A stretch of 64,000 bases of DNA from Lustribacter sp965277075 (GTDB taxonomy: Bacteria; Vulcanimicrobiota; Vulcanimicrobiia; Vulcanimicrobiales; Vulcanimicrobiaceae). The stretch lies in NCBI GenBank assembly GCA_965277075.1, contig OZ255707.1, forward strand, positions 3,100,001 through 3,164,000. The letters are read 5' to 3'. Below are positions 1 to 8,718 of this stretch, piece after piece. The notes beneath the pieces were generated by a model. The model was given only the letters and a program-made list of their open reading frames with translations, was not told where the DNA came from and made no database searches. A program made the position numbers and the translations under genes. Positions within the stretch are counted from its first letter, which is position 1, and each line of letters opens with the position of its first letter.

Positions 1-951
1 ACGCTCATTGCCGGCTTGATCGTGTGCGGTGCAACGGTGGGACCGGCATCGGCGCAAACCAGCCCCAAGCCGGCCGAGCTCTTTCACCTTCACGTCGGCA
101 CACCGGCGACCGATCAGACGATGTCGCTGATCTACGGCGTCGCGAGCGGCATGTTCGCGCGAGCCGGACTCGACGTTCAACTCGATCACAGTTCGCCCAA
201 CGGCGCTGCGATCGCGGCCGGTGTCCTTGGCGGAAGTTACGATGTGGGCAATTCGATCGTCACGGCACTCTTCGACGCGCACCGACGGGGGATACCGTTC
301 GCGATCGTCGGCGTCGGCGCCGTTTACGATAATCGTGCGCCGTACAGCGGGATGGTCGTTCCGAACGACTCACCGATTCGCACCGCAGCCGATTTCCGAA
401 GCGGTGTCGTCGGCCTCGCGATCTTGCGCGATATCGGCGAAGTGGCGATCGATAAGGCGGTCAACGAAGCCGGTGGTACGACGAAGAATCTCCAATTCGT
501 CGAAATTCCGCAAACTGCCGGAATCGCGGCCGTCGAGCAGCACCGCGTCCTTGCGACGGAGTTGTCGAATCCGATGCTCGCCCAGGCGCTCGCAAGCGGA
601 ATGCGACTCGTGCCGGACCTGAATACGTTCGGGACGTCGTTCACGTTCACAACCTACTTTGCTACGAAAGATTTTGCGGCGAAGCATCCCGACATCATCA
701 AAGCGTTCTCGCGCGTGCTTGCACAAGCGGCGCTCTATACCAACGCACATCCGGCCGAAACAGCCGCTCTGCTGGCGACGGAAAGCGGCATCTCGCTCTC
801 CGTCATCCAGCACATGCCGCGCGTGAAGAACGGCACGTCGGTCACGGCGGCGAGCATTCAACCGTTGATCGACGCTGAAGCGAAGTACGGCTATTTGCCC
901 GCGCCGTTTCCCGCGCAGGAGCTCATCGATCCCAATGTCGAGAGCAAGTGA
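1..951 (+). CDS. NMT1/SsuA-like ABC substrate-binding protein (5' end outside window)
   Basis: This is a periplasmic solute-binding protein of the NMT1/SsuA-like family. The reading frame is open from base 1, and the first in-window residues (TLIAGLIVCGATVGPASAQ) are the hydrophobic core and cleavage region of a signal peptide, so the true start lies just upstream of the window. The mature part has the family pattern: a short beta strand, 'GVASGMFARAGLDVQLD', then 'GGSYDVGNS' and 'VGLAILRDIGEVAIDKAV'. It is the first gene before an aromatic catabolic cluster, so an aromatic acid or related anion is a reasonable ligand, but that is inference. No permease or ATPase gene is near. Four paralogues occur at 12191, 37736, 60469 and 62028. 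Confidence 0.85.
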   Translation, partial: TLIAGLIVCGATVGPASAQTSPKPAELFHLHVGTPATDQTMSLIYGVASGMFARAGLDVQLDHSSPNGAAIAAGVLGGSYDVGNSIVTALFDAHRRGIPFAIVGVGAVYDNRAPYSGMVVPNDSPIRTAADFRSGVVGLAILRDIGEVAIDKAVNEAGGTTKNLQFVEIPQTAGIAAVEQHRVLATELSNPMLAQALASGMRLVPDLNTFGTSFTFTTYFATKDFAAKHPDIIKAFSRVLAQAALYTNAHPAETAALLATESGISLSVIQHMPRVKNGTSVTAASIQPLIDAEAKYGYLPAPFPAQELIDPNVESK

Positions 952-976
952 GGACGGCGCGAGCGAAGGGCACGGC

Positions 977-1966
977 ATGCGAACGTTTTACGATGATTGG
1001 CTCGACGCGAGCGGTCAGATAGAAGCGGCGTTGCGCGCGACGTCGGCGGTTGCACGGGATCGGGATATTCCGTGGGTTAGCACGCCGCAGGATGCGAAGG
1101 TCAAGCTGATGGTCGCGAATGAGCTCGGGTACGCGACCATGGGCAGCAACGTTCTCAAGGCGGAGATTCCGGTCGGCTGGCATACCGGAAAGCATCGACA
1201 CGGCGAAGAGTCGATGCACGTTCTCGGCGGCGAAGGCTTCAGCGTCATCGACGGACGGCGCTTCGACTGGCATGCGAGCAGCACGCTGCAGATTCCGTAT
1301 TGGGCCGAGCATCAGCACTTCAACACCGGCGGCGTACCGGTGCTCTATCTCTCCGCGATGGCCTTTGATCTCGAACGTTTCGTTCGTCTCGCGCGCCTCG
1401 AGCAGCTGGAAACCTGCGGTCCGAATAGCGCCGCAGCGCTGGCCGGCGTGCCGGCGCAAACGTCGCAGTATTACGGCGACGGCAGCCGAGCCGTGATTGA
1501 CATCGAAGACGCGCCGGCGAACGACGATTCGTTCGAGCCGCTCGGCAATATCGCCGCCGTCAAGAAACAACACGACTTCATCCAGTATCTCGTCGTGCCC
1601 AAGAACGGATTTCGTGCGACGAGCGTCGCGATCACGCACCAATGGATCGAGCCGCCCTACCATCACAGCGGCCGCCACAAGCACTTGGAGGCGGTCGTCT
1701 ACGCGGTCGAGGGCGAAGGTTACACCGACATGCAGGGGCGGCGCCTCTACTGGGAGGCGGGCGACGTGCTGTATGTCCCGCCGGCGATGTGGGAGCACGA
1801 GCACATGAACGACAATCCGAATCCGATCAAACAGCTTCGAATCGCGTTCGGCATCCGGACCTGGTTCACCGACATCTGGCCGGAAGGTTTCACGAGCCAA
1901 CGAATCTACGATCGATCGGGACAGCCGATCGAAGCCGGCCCGATCGAACGCCACCGCGAGCGCTAG
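977..1966 (+). CDS. Bicupin dioxygenase, gentisate 1,2-dioxygenase-like
   Basis: The 329-residue protein contains two cupin domains. The first is at about residues 55-130 (histidines in 'GWHTGKHRHGEES', then 'WAEHQHFNTGG'), the second at about 215-300 ('PYHHSGRHKHLEAVVY', 'GDVLYVPPAMWEHEH'). This two-cupin layout and length are typical of gentisate 1,2-dioxygenase and related Fe(II) ring-cleavage enzymes. ATG at 977 is preferred because a GAAGGG ribosome site lies 7 bases upstream; an in-frame ATG at 935 would overlap the previous gene. The gene stands ahead of a meta-cleavage lower pathway that has no visible extradiol dioxygenase, so it may be the ring-cleaving enzyme. The exact substrate cannot be read from the sequence. 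Confidence 0.75.
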   Translation: MRTFYDDWLDASGQIEAALRATSAVARDRDIPWVSTPQDAKVKLMVANELGYATMGSNVLKAEIPVGWHTGKHRHGEESMHVLGGEGFSVIDGRRFDWHASSTLQIPYWAEHQHFNTGGVPVLYLSAMAFDLERFVRLARLEQLETCGPNSAAALAGVPAQTSQYYGDGSRAVIDIEDAPANDDSFEPLGNIAAVKKQHDFIQYLVVPKNGFRATSVAITHQWIEPPYHHSGRHKHLEAVVYAVEGEGYTDMQGRRLYWEAGDVLYVPPAMWEHEHMNDNPNPIKQLRIAFGIRTWFTDIWPEGFTSQRIYDRSGQPIEAGPIERHRER

Positions 1967-2020
1967 CCGGGTGCCTGGTGAAACGGGAACGCAACGAATC
2001 GTTGGATAAGGAGTTCGGCT

Positions 2021-2809
2021 ATGCCATCCGCCGTTCTCGATGTTCGCGCCTTCGCGCGCGAGCTGGCCGAAGCCGAACGGACGTGCGTTCAAGTCGCGCC
2101 ACTGAGCGGGCGCGCGGAGCTCAGCCCGGCTGACGCGTACGCGATTCAACGTGTGAACGTTGAGCGCCGCATCGCCGCGGGCGAGCGGGTCGTCGGCAAG
2201 AAAGTCGGGCTCACGGCGAAACCGATCCAGATCGCCCTCGGTGTCGATCGACCGGATTTCGGACATCTCTTTGCGTCGATGCATCTCGACGACGGTGCGA
2301 CTATCTCGGTCGACGAGTTGATCCAACCGCGCGCCGAAGCGGAAATCGGTATCATCCTCAAACGAGATTTGCGCGGCCCGGGTCTTACCGATCTGGATAT
2401 CGTCGACGCGACCGAAGCCCTGGTCCCGACCCTCGAGATAGTCGACTCGCGAATCGCGGACTGGAAGATCGCGTTCGCCGACACGGTCGCCGATAACGGC
2501 TCGGCCGCCCGCTTCGTGGTCGGGGCACGTCGCACACGGCCCTCCGGCGTCGATACGCGCACGGTTGGTGTCGTGCTGGAGAAGAACGGGGAAGTCGTCG
2601 GAACGGGCGCGGGCGCGGCCGTGTTGGGCGCAACGCCGTATCGCGCGGTCGCCTGGCTCGCGAATACGTTGGCGGCCGACGGCCTCGAGCTCAAGGCCGG
2701 CGACGCGATCTTGCCCGGCGCGCTGTGCTCGATGATCCCGGTCGGCCGGGGTGACACCGTGCGCGCCGATTTCGGTGTTCTGGGTAGCGTGTCGGTCCGG
2801 TTCGATTGA
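2021..2809 (+). CDS. 2-hydroxypenta-2,4-dienoate (2-oxopent-4-enoate) hydratase, DmpE/MhpD-like
   Basis: This 262-residue protein belongs to the hydratase/decarboxylase branch of the fumarylacetoacetate hydrolase superfamily, which acts on 2-oxo acids with a bound divalent metal. Diagnostic parts are 'GKKVGLTAKPIQ' (about residue 62), the metal-site stretch 'QPRAEAEIGIILKRDL', 'LEIVDSRIADWKIAFADTVADN' and the C-terminal 'GDTVRADFGVLGSVSVRF'. The paralogue at 4758 is closely related. The order hydratase-dehydrogenase-aldolase-decarboxylase-tautomerase matches dmpEFGHI, so I assign this copy as the hydratase from its position. The start ATG follows a good AAGGAG site. Hydratase and decarboxylase cannot be separated with certainty by eye. 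Confidence 0.8.
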   Translation: MPSAVLDVRAFARELAEAERTCVQVAPLSGRAELSPADAYAIQRVNVERRIAAGERVVGKKVGLTAKPIQIALGVDRPDFGHLFASMHLDDGATISVDELIQPRAEAEIGIILKRDLRGPGLTDLDIVDATEALVPTLEIVDSRIADWKIAFADTVADNGSAARFVVGARRTRPSGVDTRTVGVVLEKNGEVVGTGAGAAVLGATPYRAVAWLANTLAADGLELKAGDAILPGALCSMIPVGRGDTVRADFGVLGSVSVRFD

Positions 2810-2825
2810 TTGAAGGAAGGCTTGT

Positions 2826-3722
2826 ATGGCGCTCAACGTCGCGGTCATCGGATCCGGCAATATCGGATCCGACCTCATGTTCAAAATTTTCCGCAACCCG
2901 AATCTCAAGATGGTGGCACTGGTCGGCATCGATGCGAAGAGTGACGGGCTCGCGCGCGCGCGCAACCATGACGTCGCCGCGATCGATACCGGTATCGAAG
3001 GATTGCTCGCGCGCACCGATCTGATGGACCAGATCGACCTGATCTTCGACGCCACGAGCGCGAAAGCGCACGAACACAACGCGCCGTTGATCGAAGCCGC
3101 CGGAAAATTTGCCGTCGATCTCACGCCCGCAGCGATCGGCCCGTACGTCGTCCCGCCGCTCAACCTCAAGCAACACCTCGAAGGAAACGTCACCAACGTC
3201 AACATGGTGACGTGTGGTGGACAGGCGACGATCCCGATCGTCGGGGCGATCTCGCGCGTCCAGCCGGTCGCATACGGCGAGATCGTCGCGACGATCGCCT
3301 CGAAGTCGGCCGGTCCGGGAACGCGTGCGAACATCGATGAGTTCACCGAAACGACCGCCAAAGCGATCGAGGACGTCGGCGGGGCGAAGCGCGGCAAAGC
3401 CATTATTATTCTCAATCCGGCCGAGCCGCCGCTGATCATGCGCGACACGGTCCACGCGATCACCGAAACCGCGCCCGACGAAGTCGCGATCACCGCATCG
3501 GTGCACGCGATGGTCGGCGACGTGCAAACGTACGTGCCCGGCTACAAGATCAAGTCGGGCCCGGTGTTCGACGGAAACCGCGTCAGCGTATTTCTCGAAG
3601 TGACCGGCGCGGCGCATTACTTGCCCGCGTATGCGGGTAATCTCGACATCATGACCGCCGCCGCCGTGCGCGTCGCGCAAGAAGTGTACGAGCGCCGCAA
3701 CGCGCTCGTCGGAGTGAAGTAA
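2826..3722 (+). CDS. mhpF: Acetaldehyde dehydrogenase (acylating), DmpF/MhpF-like
   Basis: The enzyme converts acetaldehyde, CoA and NAD+ to acetyl-CoA and works in complex with the aldolase encoded next. The 298 residues begin with the Rossmann motif 'VAVIGSGNIGSDLMFK'. They also show 'DATSAKAHEHNAPLIEAAGK', 'DLTPAAIGPYVVPPLN' and the catalytic cysteine in 'VNMVTCGGQATIPIV'. Later stretches 'TRANIDEFTETTAKAIEDVGGA' and 'VPGYKIKSGPVF' are family signatures. A GAAGGAAGG ribosome site precedes the ATG. The stop is directly followed by the aldolase start, as expected for genes of a channelling complex. Length and motifs are those of the usual family members; nothing unusual was seen. Confidence 0.95.
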   Translation: MALNVAVIGSGNIGSDLMFKIFRNPNLKMVALVGIDAKSDGLARARNHDVAAIDTGIEGLLARTDLMDQIDLIFDATSAKAHEHNAPLIEAAGKFAVDLTPAAIGPYVVPPLNLKQHLEGNVTNVNMVTCGGQATIPIVGAISRVQPVAYGEIVATIASKSAGPGTRANIDEFTETTAKAIEDVGGAKRGKAIIILNPAEPPLIMRDTVHAITETAPDEVAITASVHAMVGDVQTYVPGYKIKSGPVFDGNRVSVFLEVTGAAHYLPAYAGNLDIMTAAAVRVAQEVYERRNALVGVK

Positions 3723-3723
3723 G

Positions 3724-4758
3724 ATGCCTGCCGTTCGTATCACCGATGTCAGCCTGCGCGACGGATCGCATCCGGTCTTCCATCAGTTCACGCTCGACCA
3801 GATCGTGCGCATCGCCGGCGCGCTCGACGCAGCCGGCGTGCCGGTGCTCGAAGTCGCGCACGGCGACGGCCTCGCGGGTTCGTCGATCCAGTACGGGTTT
3901 TCGGCGACGCCGGACCTCGAACTGATCGAAGCTGCCGCGGCGACGGTGAAGCGGGCAAAACTCGCCGTGCTCCTGTTGCCGGGGATCGGTACGATTCACG
4001 ATCTCAAAGAGGCGCATAAACGCGGCGCGCAGATAGCGCGCATCGCGACGCACTGCACCGAAGCCGACATCTCCGCGCAACACATCGCCGCGGCCAAAGA
4101 TCTCGGCATGGAAGTCGTGGGCTTCCTGATGATGTCGCACATGATCGACGCGAAGGCGCTCGCCGAGCAGGCGACGCTGATGGAATCGTACGGCGCCGAC
4201 ATCGTGTATGTCGTCGACTCGGCGGGTGCGCAAACCATGGATATGGTGCACGACCGCGTGAGCGCGCTCCGCGCGACGCTCGACGCGAACACGCATGTTG
4301 GTTTTCACGCGCACAACAATCTCGGGCTCGGCGTCGGGAACGCGGTCACCGCCGTGCGGGCCGGGGCAGATCATATCGACGGCGCCTGTCGCGGTCTCGG
4401 TGCCGGCGCCGGCAACGCCGCCACGGAAGCGATCGTTGCCGTTTACAACAAGATGGGTTGGGAGACGGGCATCGATCTTGACGGCGTGATGGACGTCGCT
4501 GAAGATCTGATCGGCGGCGAGATCGGGATCACGCCCATCGTCAACCGTTCCTCGCTCGTGCTCGGATACGCCGGCGTGTACTCGAGCTTCTTGCGCCACG
4601 CCGAGAATGCATCGAAGCGCTTCGGGGTACCGGCTTCGAAGATTCTCGAGGCGGTCGGCGAGCGCAAAGCGGTCGGTGGACAGGAAGACATCATCATCGA
4701 GTGCGCGATCGAACTGCAGAAAGCGTCGGTCATGCACCGCGAGGCTGTCGCGGTCTGA
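3724..4758 (+). CDS. mhpE: 4-hydroxy-2-oxovalerate aldolase, DmpG/MhpE-like
   Basis: This class II metal-dependent pyruvate aldolase of the HMGL-like TIM-barrel family cleaves 4-hydroxy-2-oxovalerate to pyruvate and acetaldehyde. The 344 residues show the opening 'ITDVSLRDGSHPVFHQF' (catalytic Arg and metal Asp), 'VEVAHGDGLAGSSIQYG'-type strand, 'YVVDSAGAQTMDMV', the metal-binding histidines in 'VGFHAHNNLGLGVGNAV', and 'DGACRGLGAGAGNAATE'. The C-terminal helical region after residue about 280 is the part that docks to the acetaldehyde dehydrogenase in known complexes. The gene starts one base after the dehydrogenase stop codon and its own stop overlaps the next start (TGATG), so the block is translationally coupled. 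Confidence 0.95.
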   Translation: MPAVRITDVSLRDGSHPVFHQFTLDQIVRIAGALDAAGVPVLEVAHGDGLAGSSIQYGFSATPDLELIEAAAATVKRAKLAVLLLPGIGTIHDLKEAHKRGAQIARIATHCTEADISAQHIAAAKDLGMEVVGFLMMSHMIDAKALAEQATLMESYGADIVYVVDSAGAQTMDMVHDRVSALRATLDANTHVGFHAHNNLGLGVGNAVTAVRAGADHIDGACRGLGAGAGNAATEAIVAVYNKMGWETGIDLDGVMDVAEDLIGGEIGITPIVNRSSLVLGYAGVYSSFLRHAENASKRFGVPASKILEAVGERKAVGGQEDIIIECAIELQKASVMHREAVAV

Positions 4759-5552
4759 TGACCGTCGTTGCCGCCGCCGGCGTGCAGAGCGCGCTTCGCG
4801 AACTCGCTGCTGCCGCCAACGAACGCCGTGAGATCGAACCGCTGACCGATACGTGGCCGACGCTCGACGAGCGCACCGCGTATGCGATCCAGGAAGGTCT
4901 CGTCGCCCACCATATCGCCGACGAGAACACTCGGTTGATCGGCCGAAAGCTCGGGCTCACGAGCGTTGCGAAGCAAAAGCAAATGAGCGTCGACCGGCCG
5001 ATTTTCGGATCGCTGATTGCCTCGCGCGCGATCAATGACGGTGAAGCGGTGGCGGTCGCATCGCTCATCCATCCCAAAGCGGAGCCGGAAATTTCCGTCG
5101 TGACGAACCGCGAACTCGCCGGTCCCGGCGTGAGCGTCGAACGCGCGCGCGATGCGATCGCATCCGCATCGGCCGCGCTCGAGATCATCGACAGCCGCTT
5201 TCGCAACTTTCGCTTTACGTACTCCGACGTGATCGCCGATAACACGTCGGCCGCGCGTTTCGCCGTTTCGACCTTGCGCGTGGACGCCGCCGAACTCGAT
5301 CTGCGGACGCTCGGCGTTGTGTTCGAGAAGAATGGCGACGTCGTTGCGACTGCTGCCGGGGCGGCGATTCTCGGCGATCCCGCGATCGGTCTCGCATGGC
5401 TCGTGAACGCGATGGCGGAGTACGGTCTCACGCTGCCCGCTGGTTCGGTCGTGATGACCGGTGCGCTCACCGACGCCGTGGCCGTTGCACCGGGCGATGT
5501 CGTGCGCGTGACGATTGCCCAACTGGGCTCGCTCTCGATTCGTTTCTCATAG
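4758..5552 (+). CDS. 4-oxalocrotonate decarboxylase, DmpH-like
   Basis: This is a second member of the hydratase/decarboxylase family (264 residues) and a paralogue of the protein at 2021. It shares the same landmarks: 'GRKLGLTSVAKQKQM', 'HPKAEPEISVVTNRELAGPG', 'LEIIDSRFRNFRFTYSDVIADN' and 'GDVVRVTIAQLGSLSIRF'. By gene order (dmpEFGHI) it should decarboxylate 2-oxo-3-hexenedioate (4-oxalocrotonate) and may bind the hydratase, as the characterised pair does. The start ATG overlaps the aldolase stop (TGATG). Its own TAG overlaps the GTG of the tautomerase. The choice of decarboxylase over hydratase rests on gene order only. Confidence 0.78.
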   Translation: MTVVAAAGVQSALRELAAAANERREIEPLTDTWPTLDERTAYAIQEGLVAHHIADENTRLIGRKLGLTSVAKQKQMSVDRPIFGSLIASRAINDGEAVAVASLIHPKAEPEISVVTNRELAGPGVSVERARDAIASASAALEIIDSRFRNFRFTYSDVIADNTSAARFAVSTLRVDAAELDLRTLGVVFEKNGDVVATAAGAAILGDPAIGLAWLVNAMAEYGLTLPAGSVVMTGALTDAVAVAPGDVVRVTIAQLGSLSIRFS

Positions 5553-5935
5553 TGCCGATCATCACGATCGAGTCGTCCGTACACCTGCCGGCGGATCGGC
5601 GTTCCGCCGCGCTACGGACGCTCGTCGCGGCGGTGAACGACATGCTGGCGATCGCGCCGCCGACGCAACTGCGCTTGCGCATCGTCGACGTTCCCGTGGA
5701 GATGACGGCGATCGGTGATCTCTCCGCGAGCAGCGACGTACCGTGGATCGTCGCGTTCGCGCACGTCCTCGAGGGACGGCCCGACGAACAGATCGCCTCG
5801 TTTATCGCTGATTTTGCCGGAACGCTCGGTTCCGTTTTCGGCGTCGATGCAGCGAACGTGCGCGTTCTCGTGCAGCATTACGCAAAGCAGAATTGGGGAA
5901 TCGGCCGGCGCACGGCGGCGGCGATGGGGAGATAA
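5552..5935 (+). CDS. Double-length 4-oxalocrotonate tautomerase family protein
   Basis: A 127-residue tautomerase. GTG at 5552 overlaps the previous stop and places proline immediately after the initiator (PIITIESS), as the family needs for its catalytic Pro-1. Canonical 4-oxalocrotonate tautomerase is about 62 residues; this protein holds two such units. The second half (from about residue 66) carries 'VLEGRPDEQ', 'NVRVLVQHYAKQNWGIG' and so keeps the two arginines and an aromatic residue at the places of Arg11, Arg39 and Phe50. The first half has the N-terminal proline but lacks the LEGR motif. It should isomerise 2-hydroxymuconate to 4-oxalocrotonate within this cluster. It resembles fused tautomerases; the substrate is inferred from position. 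Confidence 0.8.
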   Translation: MPIITIESSVHLPADRRSAALRTLVAAVNDMLAIAPPTQLRLRIVDVPVEMTAIGDLSASSDVPWIVAFAHVLEGRPDEQIASFIADFAGTLGSVFGVDAANVRVLVQHYAKQNWGIGRRTAAAMGR

Positions 5936-5938
5936 ACG

Positions 5939-7426
5939 ATGCTGCAAGATGTTCGAACGCGACCGCAAGCCGGCATTCTCGACGTGAAGCTGTTCATCGA
6001 CGGCGCGTACGTCGACGCGCAGAGCGGCAAGACGTTCGAGAGCGTCAACCCGGCGACGGGGGAAGTGATCGCGCGCGTCGCCGAGGCCGGCAACGGCGAT
6101 GTCGACCGGGCGGTAGCGGCCGCGCGGCGCGCTTTCGATACGGGTCCGTGGCCGCGCATGACCGTCGCCGAACGGTCAGCAGTTCTCATGAAGATTGCCG
6201 CCGGCATCAAAGCGCGCGTCGGGGAGTTGAGTGAGCTCGAATCGCTCGATACCGGGAAACCCATCCGTGAGAGTTCGCACCTCGATATTCCGCGCTCCGC
6301 GTACAACTTCGAGTTCTTCGCCGAGCTGATCAAGCACGAGGGCACCGACGCCTATCCGGTCGACGACAAGTTTCTCAACTACACGTTGCGCGAGCCGGTC
6401 GGCGTCGCCGGTTGCATCAGCCCGTGGAATCTTCCACTATTGCTGTTGACCTGGAAGCTCGCGCCGGCATTGGCGTGCGGAAACACCGTCGTGTGCAAGC
6501 CCGCCGAATTCACGCCGATCACCGCGAGCTATCTCGGTGCGATCGCAACCGAAGCGGGCTTGCCGCGCGGCGTCCTCAACATCGTGCAGGGCTTCGGTCC
6601 CGATGCGGCCGGTTCGGCGATCACCGAACATCCCGACGTCGACTGTCTCTCGTTCACCGGCGAAACGACGACCGGTAAGACCATCATGCGCGCAGCTGCC
6701 GTCGGCCTCAAAGAAGTGTCGATGGAACTCGGCGGAAAAGCGGCCGCCGTCATTTTCGCCGATGCGGATCTGGATGTCGTCGTTGCGCAAACGATTCGCT
6801 CCACATTTCTCAATCAGGGTGAAGTCTGTCTTGCGTCGCCGCGCCTGCTCGTGCAGCGTCCGATGTTCGATGAATTCTGCAAGCGCTACCAAGCTGCCGC
6901 CGAGGCGCTGGTGTTCGGGGATCCGCTCGACGAGGCGACAACGATCGGATCGCTCGTCGACCGCGAGCACTACGACCGTGTTGTCGGTTACATCGAAATC
7001 GCGAAAGCGGAAGGCGCGCGACTGCTCTTCGGCGGCGACCGTCCGTCGTTGCCGGCGCCGTTCGACCGCGGGGCATTCTTGCGGCCGACCGCCTTCGTCG
7101 ACGTGCACAACGCGATGCGCATCTGCCAGGAAGAAGTCTTTGGGCCCGTCGTGACCATCGCGCCGTTCGATACCGAAGATGAGGGCGTCGCCTTGGCCAA
7201 CGACGTCAAGTACGGGTTGGCCGCGACGGTGTTCACGCGCGATCTCCAGCGCGCGCATCGCGTGGCGCGACGAATCCGCGCCGGCATCGTCTGGGTGAAT
7301 TGCTGGTTTGTCCGCGATTTGCGCACCCCGTTCGGCGGCATGCGCGATTCCGGAATCGGACGGGAGGGTGGACGCCTCTCTCTCGAATTCTATAGCGAAC
7401 TCAAGAACGTCTGTATCGCGCTGTGA
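5939..7426 (+). CDS. NAD-dependent aldehyde dehydrogenase, 2-hydroxymuconic semialdehyde dehydrogenase-like
   Basis: A full-length (495 residues) aldehyde dehydrogenase. It has the NAD-binding 'FTGETTTGK', the catalytic glutamate in 'MELGGKAAAVIF', the catalytic cysteine in 'NQGEVCLASPR' (about residue 298) and 'EEVFGPVVTIAPF'. It begins four bases after the tautomerase stop and ends a meta-cleavage lower-pathway block, so the likely reaction is 2-hydroxymuconic semialdehyde to 2-hydroxymuconate (DmpC/XylG role). Family members with other substrates, such as betaine aldehyde, share the same motifs, so the substrate is inference from context. Confidence 0.85.
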   Translation: MLQDVRTRPQAGILDVKLFIDGAYVDAQSGKTFESVNPATGEVIARVAEAGNGDVDRAVAAARRAFDTGPWPRMTVAERSAVLMKIAAGIKARVGELSELESLDTGKPIRESSHLDIPRSAYNFEFFAELIKHEGTDAYPVDDKFLNYTLREPVGVAGCISPWNLPLLLLTWKLAPALACGNTVVCKPAEFTPITASYLGAIATEAGLPRGVLNIVQGFGPDAAGSAITEHPDVDCLSFTGETTTGKTIMRAAAVGLKEVSMELGGKAAAVIFADADLDVVVAQTIRSTFLNQGEVCLASPRLLVQRPMFDEFCKRYQAAAEALVFGDPLDEATTIGSLVDREHYDRVVGYIEIAKAEGARLLFGGDRPSLPAPFDRGAFLRPTAFVDVHNAMRICQEEVFGPVVTIAPFDTEDEGVALANDVKYGLAATVFTRDLQRAHRVARRIRAGIVWVNCWFVRDLRTPFGGMRDSGIGREGGRLSLEFYSELKNVCIAL

Positions 7427-7436
7427 TTGGTGAAAT

Positions 7437-8711
7437 ATGCTGAAGAAGGAAGATAACGAACGACTGGTGCGCGTCGGCCCGGGAACGCCGGGCGGCGACT
7501 TGTTCCGTGCCTACTGGCAACCCGCGTTGATGAGCAGCGAGTTGCCGGGCAACGACGGTCCGCCGGTTCGCGTTCGCATCCTCGGCGAAGACCTCGTGGC
7601 GTTTCGCGACACGCAAGGCAAGGTCGGCTTGGTCGACGCGTTTTGCCCGCACCGGCGAGCGCCGATGTTCTTCGGCCGTAACGAAGAGTGCGGATTGCGG
7701 TGCGTCTATCACGGCTGGAAGTTCGACAAAGACGGAACGTGCGTCGACATGCCCTCGGAGCCGGCGGACTCGCTGTTCAAAACGAAGGTAACGATCGCCG
7801 CATATCCGACCTGGGAAGGCGGCGGCGTCGTGTGGACCTACATGGGTCCGCGCGAGAAGATGCCCGCGCCGCCGAACTTCGAGTGGACGCGGGCGCCCGC
7901 CACGCACTGCAAGGTTTCGAAGACGTTTGAAAACGCCAACTACCTGCAAGCGCTCGAAGGCGGCCTCGATACGTCGCACTCGTCGTTCGCGCACAACGAG
8001 AAACTCGGCGATAAGAACTGGATTCGCAACCGCGACGGCGCGCCGCGTCTGGACGTCGAGAAAACCGACTTCGGATACCGGTATATCTCGACGCGCAACA
8101 TGGGCGAAGACGGCCAGTACGTTCGCGTCTATCAATACATCATGCCGGCGCAAGCGTTACGCGGCGGGGTGACGTCGTGGACCGGACTCGGCAAAGCCGA
8201 CGTTCCACGCCTCGACGGCCACATCTGGGTTCCGATCGACGACGAGACGACGTGGGCATATAACATGGTCTGGAGTTACGACGCGGACGTTCCGATCACG
8301 CAGGAATGGCACGATCGCGATGAAACGCGCTTCGGTCGCGGCGCGGACGATCTCATCCCCGGCACGTACAAGCTCAAGAAGAACCTCTCGAACGATTTCA
8401 TGATCGACCGGCAGATGCAGAAAACCAAGAATTACACGGGTATCGTCGGCATCAACACGCAAGACATGGCGCTTCAAGAAGGCATGGGGTCGATCGTCGA
8501 CCGTTCGAAAGAACATCTCGGAACCTCCGACAAAGCCATCATCGTCTGCCGTCAACTCTTACTGGAAGCCACCGATGCCGTCGCCGCCGGCCAGGCACCG
8601 CGCGGTCTCGACCCGGCGACCTACGAGTCGGTGCGTCCGTACGACGCGGTGATCCCGCACGACAAGGACTGGAAAGTCGAATTCGCGCCGGAACTCGTCG
8701 CGAAGTTCTAG
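7437..8711 (+). CDS. Rieske non-heme iron oxygenase, phthalate 4,5-dioxygenase-like oxygenase (copy 1)
   Basis: A 424-residue oxygenase alpha subunit. The Rieske [2Fe-2S] ligands are in 'CPHRRAPMFFGRNEECGL' plus 'CVYHGWKF' (C-x-H-x17-C-x2-H, about residues 70-92). The mononuclear iron histidines are in 'GGLDTSHSSFAH' (about residues 178-189). The opening 'RVGPGTPGGDLFRAYWQPALM' and overall length match phthalate 4,5-dioxygenase and 3-chlorobenzoate dioxygenase oxygenases, which hydroxylate substituted benzoates. A paralogue follows 8 bases downstream. No beta subunit, ferredoxin or phthalate-dioxygenase-type reductase is present in the window, so electrons must come from a reductase encoded elsewhere. 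Confidence 0.88.
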   Translation: MLKKEDNERLVRVGPGTPGGDLFRAYWQPALMSSELPGNDGPPVRVRILGEDLVAFRDTQGKVGLVDAFCPHRRAPMFFGRNEECGLRCVYHGWKFDKDGTCVDMPSEPADSLFKTKVTIAAYPTWEGGGVVWTYMGPREKMPAPPNFEWTRAPATHCKVSKTFENANYLQALEGGLDTSHSSFAHNEKLGDKNWIRNRDGAPRLDVEKTDFGYRYISTRNMGEDGQYVRVYQYIMPAQALRGGVTSWTGLGKADVPRLDGHIWVPIDDETTWAYNMVWSYDADVPITQEWHDRDETRFGRGADDLIPGTYKLKKNLSNDFMIDRQMQKTKNYTGIVGINTQDMALQEGMGSIVDRSKEHLGTSDKAIIVCRQLLLEATDAVAAGQAPRGLDPATYESVRPYDAVIPHDKDWKVEFAPELVAKF

Positions 8712-8718
8712 CTTCGCC

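Noticed and set aside
923..3493. 856-residue open frame on the minus strand
   Set aside because: It is antisense to the cupin, hydratase and dehydrogenase genes. The protein is Arg/Asp-rich without family features; GC-rich codon bias keeps such frames open.
3649..4737. 362-residue minus-strand frame opposite the aldolase
   Set aside because: Antisense shadow of a gene with clear catalytic motifs; no protein-like features.
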